A DNA stretch of 64,000 nucleotides, taken from Frondihabitans peucedani (GTDB taxonomy: Bacteria; Actinomycetota; Actinomycetes; Actinomycetales; Microbacteriaceae). Of the stretch, positions 42,073-50,191 are shown piece by piece (the first letter of the stretch is position 1; the number at the start of each line of letters is the position of its first letter). A program made the position numbers and the translations under genes. Under the pieces are notes generated by a model. The model had not been told where the DNA came from and searched no databases. It saw only the letters and a program-made list of their open reading frames with translations. Location: NCBI RefSeq assembly GCF_039537585.1, contig NZ_BAABAU010000002.1, positions 30,413 through 94,412 on the forward strand, given 5' to 3'.

Positions 42073-42675
42073 CTATGGGACGGCAAGCCCCTTGCTTCGA
42101 TTCGGGATCTTTTGTGAGGCGGTTTGCTGAAGCCCGTTGAGGAGCATGACAAGTCCCGCTTCGAACGCTTGGTCGTGGCTGGGGACGGTCAGGTTCATCT
42201 CGCGCTCATCTTCGAGATCGGGATTGGCTTGTTGCTCGAGTGCGCTACCGACGGTGAACCGGCTTGCGGCGAGCATCCCGGCAATGGCGTCGGCCTGGGG
42301 AACTCCTGACTCGACAAGGAACGCGAACTTCTTCAGCAAACGATCTCGTGATGCAACGTCCGGGACGGACCCGGCGTGGAGTCTTGCCCCGTCACGGCGG
42401 GCGAGAAGAGCACTTCGGAAGCTTCTGTAGTTGTCGAGGAACCATGAGCTCCACGCGTCGCCCTGCTGCGGCAGGGGCATTTCGTCGTGAGGCTCGAGCG
42501 CGGCCGCGGCCATCGCCGCGATCAGCTCTTGTTTGCTGTGGAAGTGCCAATACAGCGACGGCTGTTCCACCCCGAGCCGGCGAGCCAGGGCGCGCGTGCT
42601 GACCCCATCGAGCCCCACCTCATCCAGCAGCGCCAGTGCCTCGCGCACAACGGCGACCCTTTCGATCTTGGCCAT
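42073..42675 (-). CDS. tetR: Tetracycline-repressor-like regulator (TetR with TetR_C)
   Basis: 200 residues. The N-terminal helix-turn-helix (ALALLDEVGLDGVSTRALAR, then LGVEQPSLYWHFHSKQEL) is close to that of genuine tetracycline repressors, including the recognition-helix core QPSLYWH. The C-terminal half fits the tetracycline-binding TetR_C domain (SWFLDNYRSFRSALLARRDG). Two classical tet operators lie in front of it, and a flavin monooxygenase is divergent. It is therefore likely to sense tetracyclines or a similar ligand. Confidence 0.88.
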   Translation of the reverse strand: MAKIERVAVVREALALLDEVGLDGVSTRALARRLGVEQPSLYWHFHSKQELIAAMAAAALEPHDEMPLPQQGDAWSSWFLDNYRSFRSALLARRDGARLHAGSVPDVASRDRLLKKFAFLVESGVPQADAIAGMLAASRFTVGSALEQQANPDLEDEREMNLTVPSHDQAFEAGLVMLLNGLQQTASQKIPNRSKGLAVP

Positions 42676-42685
42676 GGTTGACAAG

Positions 42686-42698
42686 CTATCACCGATAG
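42686..42698. promoter_or_regulatory. tetO: tet operator-like site 1
   Basis: CTATC-ACC-GATAG is a perfect palindrome matching the tet operator core. It begins eight bases past a TTGACA (-35-like, 42678-42683), so repressor bound here would block transcription of the monooxygenase gene. Confidence 0.85.
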
Positions 42699-42718
42699 GT
42701 GCAGACTGCGTGATGTCA

Positions 42719-42735
42719 GCTATCACTGATAGGGA
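42719..42735. promoter_or_regulatory. tetO: tet operator-like site 2
   Basis: GCTATCACTGATAGGGA agrees almost fully with the classical Tn10-type tet operator. The centre is 34 bases from that of site 1, similar to the paired-operator layout of known tet genes. It ends just before the ribosome site of the monooxygenase gene. Confidence 0.92.
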
Positions 42736-42748
42736 GAAGGGGTTTGTT

Positions 42749-43996
42749 GTGGTCACGAAGAAGTCACTGAAGGTACTTATTGCGGGTGGCGGGGTTGCGG
42801 GCCCCGCACTGGCGTTCTGGTTGGCGCGGGCGGGACACAGGGTCACAGTCGCCGAACGGTTCCCGGCGCTTCGAGCGACGGGTGCGCAGGTCGACCTGCG
42901 AGGGCAGGGGATCGAGGTGATCAGAGCTATGGGGTTGATGGATGAGGTCCGGGCGAATCTGGTCCACGAGCCGGGGGTCGCGTTCGTTGACTCAGCGGGC
43001 AAGAAATTAGGAACGATCATGGCCAACACATCCGGTCGGGGCAAGCAGACGCTCACGTCGGAGTTCGAGATCATGCGGGGCGACCTGGTCCGCATCCTTT
43101 ACGGGGCGACGAAAGAGAACGTCGATTATCGTTTCGGGGTGTCCGTTGACGGTTTCGATCAGACCGGTGACGACGTGACCGCGCACTTCTCTGATGGCTC
43201 GGCGGAGACATTCGACCTTCTTGTCGGCGCGGACGGTCAGGGCTCAAGAATTCGTCGGTCCATCAGGGCGGAGGGGGAAGACCCGTATTGGCGGACTGGG
43301 CTGCACATGGCGTACTGGTTCGTTCCCCGCGTTGCTTCCGATGGGGACGTCCGGGAGACCTACCCGGCGGCCGGGGGGCGGCAGATCATGCGTCGCAGCC
43401 ATAACCCTTCTGAGACGCAGGCGTACTTTGTGCTCCGGAACTCGTCAGAGGAAGCCTCCGCCATTCACCGCGCCCCCATCGAGGATCAGCAACGTTTCTG
43501 GGGTGACCGGTTCCGGGATGCCGGCTGGCAGGCGCAGCGGTTTATTGACGGCATGGCTACGGCGCCGTTTTTCTACTCACAAGAGGTCCTGCAGGTCCGT
43601 ATCGATAGCTGGTCGAAAGGGAGGGTTGTTCTCCTTGGTGATGCCGCGCATTGCGCATCCCCCTACAGCGGCATGGGCATCTCTGGAGGTCTCGTCGGAG
43701 CGTTTGTCCTCGCGGGCGAGATCGCCGCAACGCCGGACGACCTCGCAGGAGCTCTGCGCCGGTACGACACCACCCTCAGGCCGTTCGTCGACGAGATCCA
43801 GGCGGCTGTTAAGCCACGCCTGCTCGCCCTCGGGTTGCCGAAACCTAAGATCGGTGTTGCCGCGCTCCAAGTGGCATTCCGACTTGCCTGCGCTCTGAAA
43901 ATACCAGAACGTATCGCGGCACGAGCGTCGACCGACCGAGGTGGCGCCTGGGCCCTGCCGGACTACGACGACCTACCCGCCCGTGCTGCGGTCTGA
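42749..43996 (+). CDS. FAD-dependent class A monooxygenase, candidate tetracycline-inactivating enzyme
   Basis: About 415 residues. FAD motifs: VLIAGGGVAGPALAFWLARA (GxGxxG), the DG motif FDLLVGADGQGSRIRRS, and the GD motif VVLLGDAAHCASPYSGMGIS. The C-terminal helix region is typical of Tet(X)/aromatic hydroxylase relatives. GTG start after GAGAAGGGG. Control by a TetR with two tet operators makes a tetracycline-type substrate the best guess. The substrate-binding residues cannot be verified without alignment, so it could also be a general aromatic hydroxylase. Confidence 0.85.
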   Translation: MVTKKSLKVLIAGGGVAGPALAFWLARAGHRVTVAERFPALRATGAQVDLRGQGIEVIRAMGLMDEVRANLVHEPGVAFVDSAGKKLGTIMANTSGRGKQTLTSEFEIMRGDLVRILYGATKENVDYRFGVSVDGFDQTGDDVTAHFSDGSAETFDLLVGADGQGSRIRRSIRAEGEDPYWRTGLHMAYWFVPRVASDGDVRETYPAAGGRQIMRRSHNPSETQAYFVLRNSSEEASAIHRAPIEDQQRFWGDRFRDAGWQAQRFIDGMATAPFFYSQEVLQVRIDSWSKGRVVLLGDAAHCASPYSGMGISGGLVGAFVLAGEIAATPDDLAGALRRYDTTLRPFVDEIQAAVKPRLLALGLPKPKIGVAALQVAFRLACALKIPERIAARASTDRGGAWALPDYDDLPARAAV

Positions 43997-44054
43997 CGCC
44001 CGCGGGGTGTGGTCTTCGCATCCGGCGGGTGATGCTCATTGGCCTGCGCATCTC

Positions 44055-44552
44055 TCAGAGCCCCATCTGGGCTGAGGCGTCGAATCGAGTGTCCAACTGC
44101 CCGGTGTCGTTGGTCGCACCAAGGACTTGCCTTAGGAGACGGTTTAGCTGCGTGCTCTCATCGGCGGTAAGACCGGCGTCCGTGAGATCGTTCGTGGCCT
44201 GTGCAATATCCCACACTGTGGCGAGTGCCTCTCGGCCGACAGCCGTGATTTGGACGGGATTTCGTTGACCTCGAGCGCGGACCCCCGTCCGGCGGACCAT
44301 CCCGCGTTGTTCCAGACCATCGAGAAGGGGCGACATGCTTTGCGGTGTTACAAGGACGGAGCGGGCAATGTCGGCTGTTGTCATCTCCTCTTGTTCGGCG
44401 AGGTAAGCGAGCACCCCGAAGTGGATCGGGTTCAACCCGTGCCCCGCCAGCCGTGCAGCCATCCGTCCGCCGAGAAACCGCGCCACCCGGACCGCGTTCC
44501 ACGTCAATATGTCGTCAAGACCACCGTCTTCATCAGCCGCCACCTGCGCCAC
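44055..44552 (-). CDS. MarR-family transcriptional regulator
   Basis: About 165 residues from a GTG; a longer ATG form (start 44654) would overlap the start codon of the divergent PPOX gene. The core is HFGVLAYLAEQEEMTTADIA, recognition helix VTPQSMSPLLDGLEQRGMV and wing RRTGVRARGQRNPVQITAVG. It lies convergent to the monooxygenase and divergent to the PPOX-SDR genes, which it probably represses. The intergenic stretch has ACAG-AAAA-CTGT as a possible operator. Confidence 0.82.
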   Translation of the reverse strand: MAQVAADEDGGLDDILTWNAVRVARFLGGRMAARLAGHGLNPIHFGVLAYLAEQEEMTTADIARSVLVTPQSMSPLLDGLEQRGMVRRTGVRARGQRNPVQITAVGREALATVWDIAQATNDLTDAGLTADESTQLNRLLRQVLGATNDTGQLDTRFDASAQMGL

Positions 44553-44652
44553 CTCTCGCTCACACCGCTCGAACCTCTCAGCTTTCCTGAGTTCCAACAG
44601 TAGGCACACGGCGTAACTTACAGAAAACTGTTTCTTCTTCGAAGGGTGCGCC

Positions 44653-45150
44653 ATGTCAGACACAACCTCCACCGACCGCCAGCACGTGGCGGACCTCGTC
44701 AGCAAGGCGAAGGTCGCCATGCTCACCACTATGACGCCGGCGGGCAAGCACGTGAGCCGTCCGATGGCGCTTCAGAAAGCCGAGTTGGACGGCGACCTGT
44801 GGTTCTTCGCGTACGAGAACTCGGCCAAGGTCGAGCAGATCAGCACCATGCCGGAGGTAAACGTGTCCTTCTCCGACAACGGGAATCACTCGTGGACTTC
44901 CATCGCCGGCACCGCCCATGTCGTCCATGACCGGGCCAAGGCTGAGCAGCTGTATTCGAAGGTGCTCCAGGCTTGGTTCCCGGAGGGTCTCGACACTCCT
45001 GGTCTGACGCTGATCAAAGTCGAAGCCGACAGCGCGGAATACTGGGAAGGCCCGAACAGCACTGTCGCCTTCGTCACGGGGGCCCTGCGCGCTGCGGTCC
45101 GAAAGAACCCGGACAAGGACCCGATCCACAACGACACCGTCGAACTGTGA
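44653..45150 (+). CDS. Pyridoxamine 5'-phosphate oxidase-related (general stress protein 26-like) flavoprotein
   Basis: 165 residues of the PPOX split-barrel fold: VAMLTTMTPAGKHVSRPMAL, DLWFFAYENSAKVEQI, VNVSFSDNGNHSWTSIAGTA and the closing YWEGPNST. Such proteins bind FMN and are linked to oxidative stress. GAAGGG precedes the ATG. The stop overlaps a GTG that starts the next gene (GTGA), so they form an operon. Confidence 0.88.
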   Translation: MSDTTSTDRQHVADLVSKAKVAMLTTMTPAGKHVSRPMALQKAELDGDLWFFAYENSAKVEQISTMPEVNVSFSDNGNHSWTSIAGTAHVVHDRAKAEQLYSKVLQAWFPEGLDTPGLTLIKVEADSAEYWEGPNSTVAFVTGALRAAVRKNPDKDPIHNDTVEL

Positions 45151-45842
45151 CCGGCAACTCCGCACGTCTCCTCATTCTCGGGGCGAACGGGCCGACCGGC
45201 CGGCGGACCGTCGAACAGGCCCTTGAGCGCGGCCATCAAGTCGACGCTCTGACGCGCCACCCGGAGACGTTCCCGATCCGGCATGAGCGACTGCAGGTTA
45301 CCGCGGGGGATGCCACCGATCCGTCCGTGATCGATGCTGCCGTAGCGGACGCCGACGCCGTCATCTGCACGATCGGAGCTGCGTTCACCAGGCAGCCGGT
45401 GAAGGTGTATTCAACGAGTGCACGACTACTCATCGCTGCGATGGACCGCTACGAGAAGCGGCGGCTGATCGTTGTCACCTCGTCAGGGCTCGGGCCGCCT
45501 CAGCAGACCGGTCCTGTCGGGACCTTCTTCAGGGCGCTGATGCGAGACCATGTCGGCAAGACCGTGTAAGACGACATGGCCGAGATGGAGAGCACGGTGT
45601 CGGCCAGCGACCTCGACTGGACCATCGTCCGGCCGCCCGGACTGACCAACCAGCCGGGCACCGGGTACGCCGTCGCGGAAGACCGGATCGAAGGTGGAAT
45701 TTGCTCGCGGGAGGATCTCGCCGCGATGCTCCTGGACCAACTCGACGATGACCGGTTCATCCGGAAAGTCGCCGCGATGACGACCCCCGGCATGACGGCC
45801 AGCGCCCGCTACATGATCTGGCACGAAATGCTCAAACGCTGA
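45147..45842 (+). pseudogene. NAD(P)H-binding SDR (NmrA/atypical SDR type) interrupted by a stop codon
   Basis: The frame begins with ARLLILGANGPTGRRTVEQA (Rossmann GxxGxxG), continues VICTIGAAFTRQPVKVYS and LIVVTSSGLGPP, and meets TAA at 45567-45569. The same frame continues without shift: DDMAEMESTVSASDLDWTIV, RPPGLTNQPGTGYAV, to a stop at 45840-45842. A single base turns a probable Tyr codon (KTVYDDM in context) into TAA. The gene is either inactivated or carries a read error. It is coupled to the PPOX gene. Confidence 0.82.
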
Positions 45843-46028
45843 CCGGGTAGGGCCAACCGCTCTCCGTCCCCGGGGACACCCGATGCCACCTTTCGGCGCG
45901 TCTCGAAAAAGCCTGACCCGCACGAATATCCCCAGCCCGGCGCGAAACGGCTTAACAAGACACCACATATGCGCCCAACTGTGGGCCATAGCGCCCCTCG
46001 GTCGGACAGCAGTGAGATGTCTTTACAC

Positions 46029-46045
46029 CTTTAGTTTTACGAGAC
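46029..46045 (-). repeat. 17-bp repeat, copy 1
   Basis: CTTTAGTTTTACGAGAC matches copy 2 at 48304 in 15 of 17 bases and in the same orientation. Its complement (GTCTCGTAAAACTAAAG) resembles ends of Tn3-family transposons. It flanks the SDR/AraC pair. Confidence 0.45.
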
Positions 46046-46142
46046 GCTCAAGGGTGTGGTCAGTCGCGACCGGAGTCGCTTAGCGCTTTCATAGCGAGCG
46101 ACGCCCGTCCGTGAGCAACGCGTCGGACGGGCCTCGCGATGA

Positions 46143-47120
46143 CTAGCCGAGGAGTTGTTCGCTCAGGTGCCAGAGGCGGGATGCGTCGTCCCCGTCGAGC
46201 ATTGCCGAGTTTGCGTCGGCCGGGATGCTGTTGGCCGTCATTGGTCGGACTTCGTCGTCGATCGGTGCGACGTCGCTGTCTTTCAGGTACACACCGCCGA
46301 CGCCGTCGAGCAGTGGGCTTGCTGCACCGAAGACGACCGTGGCAGCTCCCTGCTCGATGGTCTTCTTGCCTACCTCGGGGTTGATGATGGTCTCGCCGTT
46401 GTCGTCGACGAGACCCTGTGCCCGCAGTGAGTCGAGTCGGGCGGGGGCGTGAGGGCCGGGGCCCATCACAACACCGGGGTGGACTGCGAAGGCACGGATG
46501 TTGTCTGCGGCGAAACGGCGGTCGAGCTCGACGGTGAAGAGAGTGTTGGCGTGCTTCGACTGAGCGTAGCCGGCAACCGGGTTGTACCCGGTGCTGAAGC
46601 TGAGGTCGTCCCACCGGATCTCGCCGATGCGCGCCGCACCGGACGTGACCGTGACGACGCGGGCTCCGTGCGCCGCGCGGAGAGCCGGCAGAAGTGCGCG
46701 CGTCAGCTGGAAGTGTCCAAGGTGAGAGGTGGAGAAAGCAAGTTCAATGCCCCGCGCATCGAGTCGGAGTTCCGGATCGAACAGGACTGCGGCGCTGTTC
46801 ACGAGAATGTGAAGCGGACGTCCCGACTCATTCCACCGCGAGGCGAAGGCGTCGACGGATACGGGGTCGGTCAAGTCCAGCTGCTCGACGCGGACGCCGT
46901 CAATGCCCGCGACGGCTTCGGCCGCGCGGGCTGTATCTCGTGACGCGACCGTGACGGTGGCCCCGGCCGCGGCGAGGGTGCGGGTCACCTCCCGACCGAG
47001 GCGGCTGTGACCGCCGGTGACGATGACCTCCTTGCCGGTGAGGTCGAGTCCGGCAAGAACATCGGACGCAGTCGAGGCAGCGGTGAAGGGAGTGTCCAAG
47101 GAAATCTGCTGATTGATCAT
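46143..47120 (-). CDS. Short-chain dehydrogenase (retinol dehydrogenase/WW-oxidoreductase-like)
   Basis: 325 residues. Seen: VIVTGGHSRLGREVTRTLAA cofactor loop, ILVNSAAVLF, catalytic Ser VVTVTSGAAR and Y-x3-K in AGYAQSKHANTL, then AVHPGVVMGPG. It is an extended SDR of the retinol dehydrogenase-like group; NADP use is likely from the Arg/His after the glycines. The ATG at MINQQIS is chosen. It is divergent from an AraC regulator only 73 bases away, which likely controls it. Confidence 0.88.
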   Translation of the reverse strand: MINQQISLDTPFTAASTASDVLAGLDLTGKEVIVTGGHSRLGREVTRTLAAAGATVTVASRDTARAAEAVAGIDGVRVEQLDLTDPVSVDAFASRWNESGRPLHILVNSAAVLFDPELRLDARGIELAFSTSHLGHFQLTRALLPALRAAHGARVVTVTSGAARIGEIRWDDLSFSTGYNPVAGYAQSKHANTLFTVELDRRFAADNIRAFAVHPGVVMGPGPHAPARLDSLRAQGLVDDNGETIINPEVGKKTIEQGAATVVFGAASPLLDGVGGVYLKDSDVAPIDDEVRPMTANSIPADANSAMLDGDDASRLWHLSEQLLG

Positions 47121-47193
47121 TGGTCCAGTCTCGTCACTGAAGTGTGGACGAAGAATACTTGTGGATCCAGAAAACATGCGTAAAAGTACAGGT

Positions 47194-48138
47194 ATGCCCC
47201 TCGAAACGCAGCCGGACGCTCTCTCCGACGTGTTCGAGCAGGTAAACGTGCGCGCGATAATGACCGGAGGGTTCGCCGTTCAGGGCCCCTGGGTGGCAGG
47301 AACGGCTGTATCAAAGCCGCTGAAGTTCATCGCGGTCGTCGCCGGGTCTGCCGACGTGAGCGTCGACGGGCCCGGAGGGTCGGAAGGCCCCGTCTACCTA
47401 TCTGCGGGTGACGTCGTGCTGCTGAACCACCGCACATCCGTCGAGGTGCGAGGGGGGACAGGCGACGGCCCAGTGGCCGACCTCATTCCGGAGGCGAGCT
47501 TTGACTCGATGGCACTGTCCGCCGCCGATCTCACAACAGACGATGTTCTGATCGGCGGCTGGATTCAGGTCAATCCGACAGGGCAGGAGCTCTTCAAAAC
47601 CGCATTGCCAGGCCTCGTCCACGTCCGCGCCGAAACGCCGGCAGCATCCCGACTGGCGAGCCTCGTCGCACAACTTTTTCGAGAGGCATCCAGCGGGCGA
47701 CTTGGCTCCGCTTTCGCCATCCGACAAAACGGTCAAATGATGCTGCTGGAGCTTCTTCGCGCCTACATGGAACAGGACGAGCCGCCCGTCGGATGGCTCC
47801 GCCTCCTCGCCGACGAAACGCTCGCCCCCGCGCTGCGACTCATGCACGAGCAACCCGGAGAAACGTGGGGCCTTGAAGAACTCGCCCGCTTAGCAGGCAT
47901 GTCCCGCAGCGGGTTCGCCGAACGGTTCCGCAAGGTGTCCGGCACCCCGCCTTTGTCGTACCTGGCACGCTGGCGGATGGTGCTCGCTCAACGGGCACTG
48001 CGCGACCCCGACGTCCGCGTCGGAGCCCTTGCTACAGATCTGGGCTACGGGTCCGAAAGCGCGTTCAGTAACGCCTTCAAGCGCGAGGTCGGCCACTCTC
48101 CCCTCAACTACCGACGGCTGCTGAGCGCGAACGGATAG
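47194..48138 (+). CDS. AraC-family transcriptional regulator with cupin N-terminus
   Basis: About 314 residues. The N-terminal half is a cupin-type ligand domain (KFIAVVAGSADVSVDG, GDVVLLNHRTSV). The C-terminal AraC domain has two helix-turn-helix units (WGLEELARLAGMSRSGFAER and VGALATDLGYGSESAFSNAF) and ends GHSPLNYRRLL. An upstream ATG (47176) is also possible. Expected target: the divergent SDR gene. Confidence 0.9.
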   Translation: MPLETQPDALSDVFEQVNVRAIMTGGFAVQGPWVAGTAVSKPLKFIAVVAGSADVSVDGPGGSEGPVYLSAGDVVLLNHRTSVEVRGGTGDGPVADLIPEASFDSMALSAADLTTDDVLIGGWIQVNPTGQELFKTALPGLVHVRAETPAASRLASLVAQLFREASSGRLGSAFAIRQNGQMMLLELLRAYMEQDEPPVGWLRLLADETLAPALRLMHEQPGETWGLEELARLAGMSRSGFAERFRKVSGTPPLSYLARWRMVLAQRALRDPDVRVGALATDLGYGSESAFSNAFKREVGHSPLNYRRLLSANG

Positions 48139-48303
48139 GTATCAAAGTGCAGTCGCCTCTTTGGGCGAAGGGGAGTCTCGGACCCTGACTTGCCCCCTAG
48201 ATCCCCGCACGGGCCGCCAAGCGGTGCCAAAAGTTGGCCACCTACCGTTGCGACTCTTAGGAATGGTGGCGCGAATTGTGGCCAAGTGAGACGTCTCGTA
48301 AAT

Positions 48304-48320
48304 CTTTAGTTTTCTGAGAC
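48304..48320 (-). repeat. 17-bp repeat, copy 2
   Basis: CTTTAGTTTTCTGAGAC, the partner of the repeat at 46029. A palindrome GAGACGTCTC (48288-48297) lies next to it. The complement reads GTCTCAGAAAACTAAAG, very like Tn3-family terminal repeats. Confidence 0.5.
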
Positions 48321-48366
48321 TACGAGTTCATACGCGCTGACCGCCGCCCGACGGGCGTTTCATTTT

Positions 48367-48582
48367 CTACGCGGTGGCGCGTGGTGGTGTGAGGAGTGTG
48401 CCGCGGATGACGCTCCCGTGGAAAGTACGGATCGCGACGGTGATCCACGCGGCGAGGAGTCCCGCGTAGTAGATGCAGGCGAGAACTTGCAGGGCCATAA
48501 GCCCGGTGTGGAGGGCGAGTCCCGAAAGTCCGGTGACGCAGGTATCGACGGGGAAAGTGAACGACCACCAGGTCAGGGCGGA
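48367..48582 (-). pseudogene. C-terminal fragment of a TDT-family (TehA/SLAC1-like) transporter
   Basis: About 70 residues: LTWWSFTFPVDTCVTGLSGL and ALHTGLMALQVLACIYYAGL then LLAAWITVAIRTF up to a stop. This matches the last helices of tellurite/dicarboxylate or sulfite-export TDT proteins. The 5' part is gone; the sequence joins directly to an IS21 fragment in another frame. Confidence 0.75.
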
Positions 48583-48874
48583 CCCTCCGGACCTGTTCAC
48601 GGAACCAGGACGCCGACCCGTCCCAGCCGATACGTTCCGCCAGCACGGTCGCTGGCATGAACGGCGACTCGACCAACAGCACCCTGACTTGATGCTCGAC
48701 AGCATCGAATGCCGTCCCCGCTGGCGGCCGGACGTACTTCGGTGGCGACTCGGCCGCCAACGCTTTCGCGACCGTGTTCCGTGAAATCCCGAGCTGCCTC
48801 GCGATGACGGCCTGCGGGACCTTCTCGCCGTGATGAAGCCGACGAATCAACGCCCAATCTTCCAAAGTGATCAC
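48571..48874 (-). pseudogene. 5' fragment of an IS21-family IstA transposase
   Basis: About 100 residues of IstA start: MITLEDWALIRRLHHGEKVP, helix-turn-helix VIARQLGISRNTVAKALA, SPPKYVRP and MPATVLAERIGWDGSASWF. After VRRVRPD the sequence switches to TDT transporter coding in a different frame. The catalytic DDE domain and istB are missing, so it is inactive. It marks a recombination junction. Confidence 0.82.
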
Positions 48875-49078
48875 CCATCCAATCGTGGATTGAAGTGCTC
48901 ACTTTTCGACCGTCACAACTGCTCAGTTTTCAACCGTCACCGACATTTTTCGATCGTTACGCCTTCGAGCGGGGGGACTATCCGGTGGTTGTCGCAGGAG
49001 GACACGACGGCCCGACATGTCAAGGGTGTTGCGTGTGTTGGTTCTTCACGTAGCGTCGTAACCAGCGGTGGGAGGCGC

Positions 49079-49357
49079 ATGGTTATCACGAAGATCCGGA
49101 TCGACGGGCAGAGCTTTCTCCTTGATTCGGCCGAAGATGTCCTCGCTCTGCGGAAGCGCATTCAAGACGCGGCTCGGACGTCACCGACGTTCGTGGACTT
49201 TAAATCAGTAGGTCACGGCACTGTGAGTGTTCTCGTCAGCGCAACCCGTCCGGTCCGGTTCGAACAGATCGAGCGGACTGAAGGCGAGTACGAGGAGATG
49301 CGAGAGAACCCGCCCGGACCAGAGATCGACCTCCTCGGGCTTGAGGGGCTTCTCTAG
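49079..49357 (+). CDS. Small protein of unknown function (92 aa)
   Basis: GGGAGG is placed well before the ATG. The product has a beta-rich start (MVITKIRIDGQSFLLDSAED), a helix (VLALRKRIQDAAR) and a central beta pair with VDFKSVGHGTVSVLVSATRP, ending in an acidic tail. It looks like a small alpha/beta protein, common next to plasmid genes in Microbacteriaceae, but no family is recognised. Confidence 0.65.
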   Translation: MVITKIRIDGQSFLLDSAEDVLALRKRIQDAARTSPTFVDFKSVGHGTVSVLVSATRPVRFEQIERTEGEYEEMRENPPGPEIDLLGLEGLL

Positions 49358-49897
49358 GACCGCACTTCTCGGATCCGGGTCGGCCGCCACGTCGGCGTCA
49401 CCGGGCGAGGCGACATGCTGAGCAGGGTGTTTGGCTGCTTGAAGCGACGGCGTGAAGTTGTGCTCCGCCACCGGGCCGGCGTATGCGGACTTCATCGGTG
49501 CGGACCTTGCGGTTTCCGTTCGGCTCGGCGGCGAGGCGAACAAGCTCCGAGTAGCGATTTGACGGGGGAAAACAGGCTAGTTGAGGAGTAGCCGCGCGAC
49601 ATCCAGACCGAAGTCGTCAAGCGGTGAAGCGGATGGTGCCGATGTTGGTGCCGTAGTCGGCGCTATTCAAGGACGGGTGTTGCCGAGTCTGGGCGCTGCG
49701 GGCATAGGCGGGTTTTGAGCGGCGGGGTCTGGTGGCGGTGACGAGGACCGCCAGGAATGAGAATACGAGCAGGTGACCGGAAAAAGTCGACATCATTCCA
49801 GGGTGCCCCCATAAGGGCTGTACCGCACGGTCCGTATCTCGGATCTGAGAAGTCTCCGTTGCAGGCGGGGGTGGTGTGTGCGGGTACTGTCAGCGGC
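49358..49897. other. Intergenic region, about 540 bases
   Basis: No frame with both a ribosome site and good composition. It must contain the promoter of the DUF7882-type gene at its right end. Confidence 0.4.
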
Positions 49898-50191
49898 ATG
49901 GGGTTCTTGCACTACGGCGGTGAGGTGTTTCCGCTTGACGACCGCACTCTCGTGCATCTGCAGATCGCCATCTACGAAGCTCGCGCCGGGGGCCGGGAGT
50001 TCTACGTGACCTGGCCGATTTCGAGGGACTCGGGGAGCGGCCGGCTGAGTGCGTGGCTGACCCCGGGGATACCCGTTCTTTTCGAGTACGAAGGGTCCCG
50101 CGTGCCACGGATCAACCGGGCGTGGGTCGAGAAGCTCGCCCACAGCGCGATGACCGGGACCGGGCTCGTCGTCACTCCGGAACCGTTCTGA
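49898..50191 (+). CDS. DUF7882-type protein, characteristic of Microbacteriaceae
   Basis: 97 residues: MGFLHYGGEVFPLDDRTLVH at the start, then FYVTWPISRDSGSGRLSAWL, TPGIPVLFEYEGSRVPRINR and WVEKLAHSAMTGTGL. This pattern matches a small family found repeatedly in Microbacteriaceae genomes and often mis-annotated as ATP-dependent DNA ligase. Function unknown. It is a useful taxonomic marker here. Confidence 0.75.
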   Translation: MGFLHYGGEVFPLDDRTLVHLQIAIYEARAGGREFYVTWPISRDSGSGRLSAWLTPGIPVLFEYEGSRVPRINRAWVEKLAHSAMTGTGLVVTPEPF

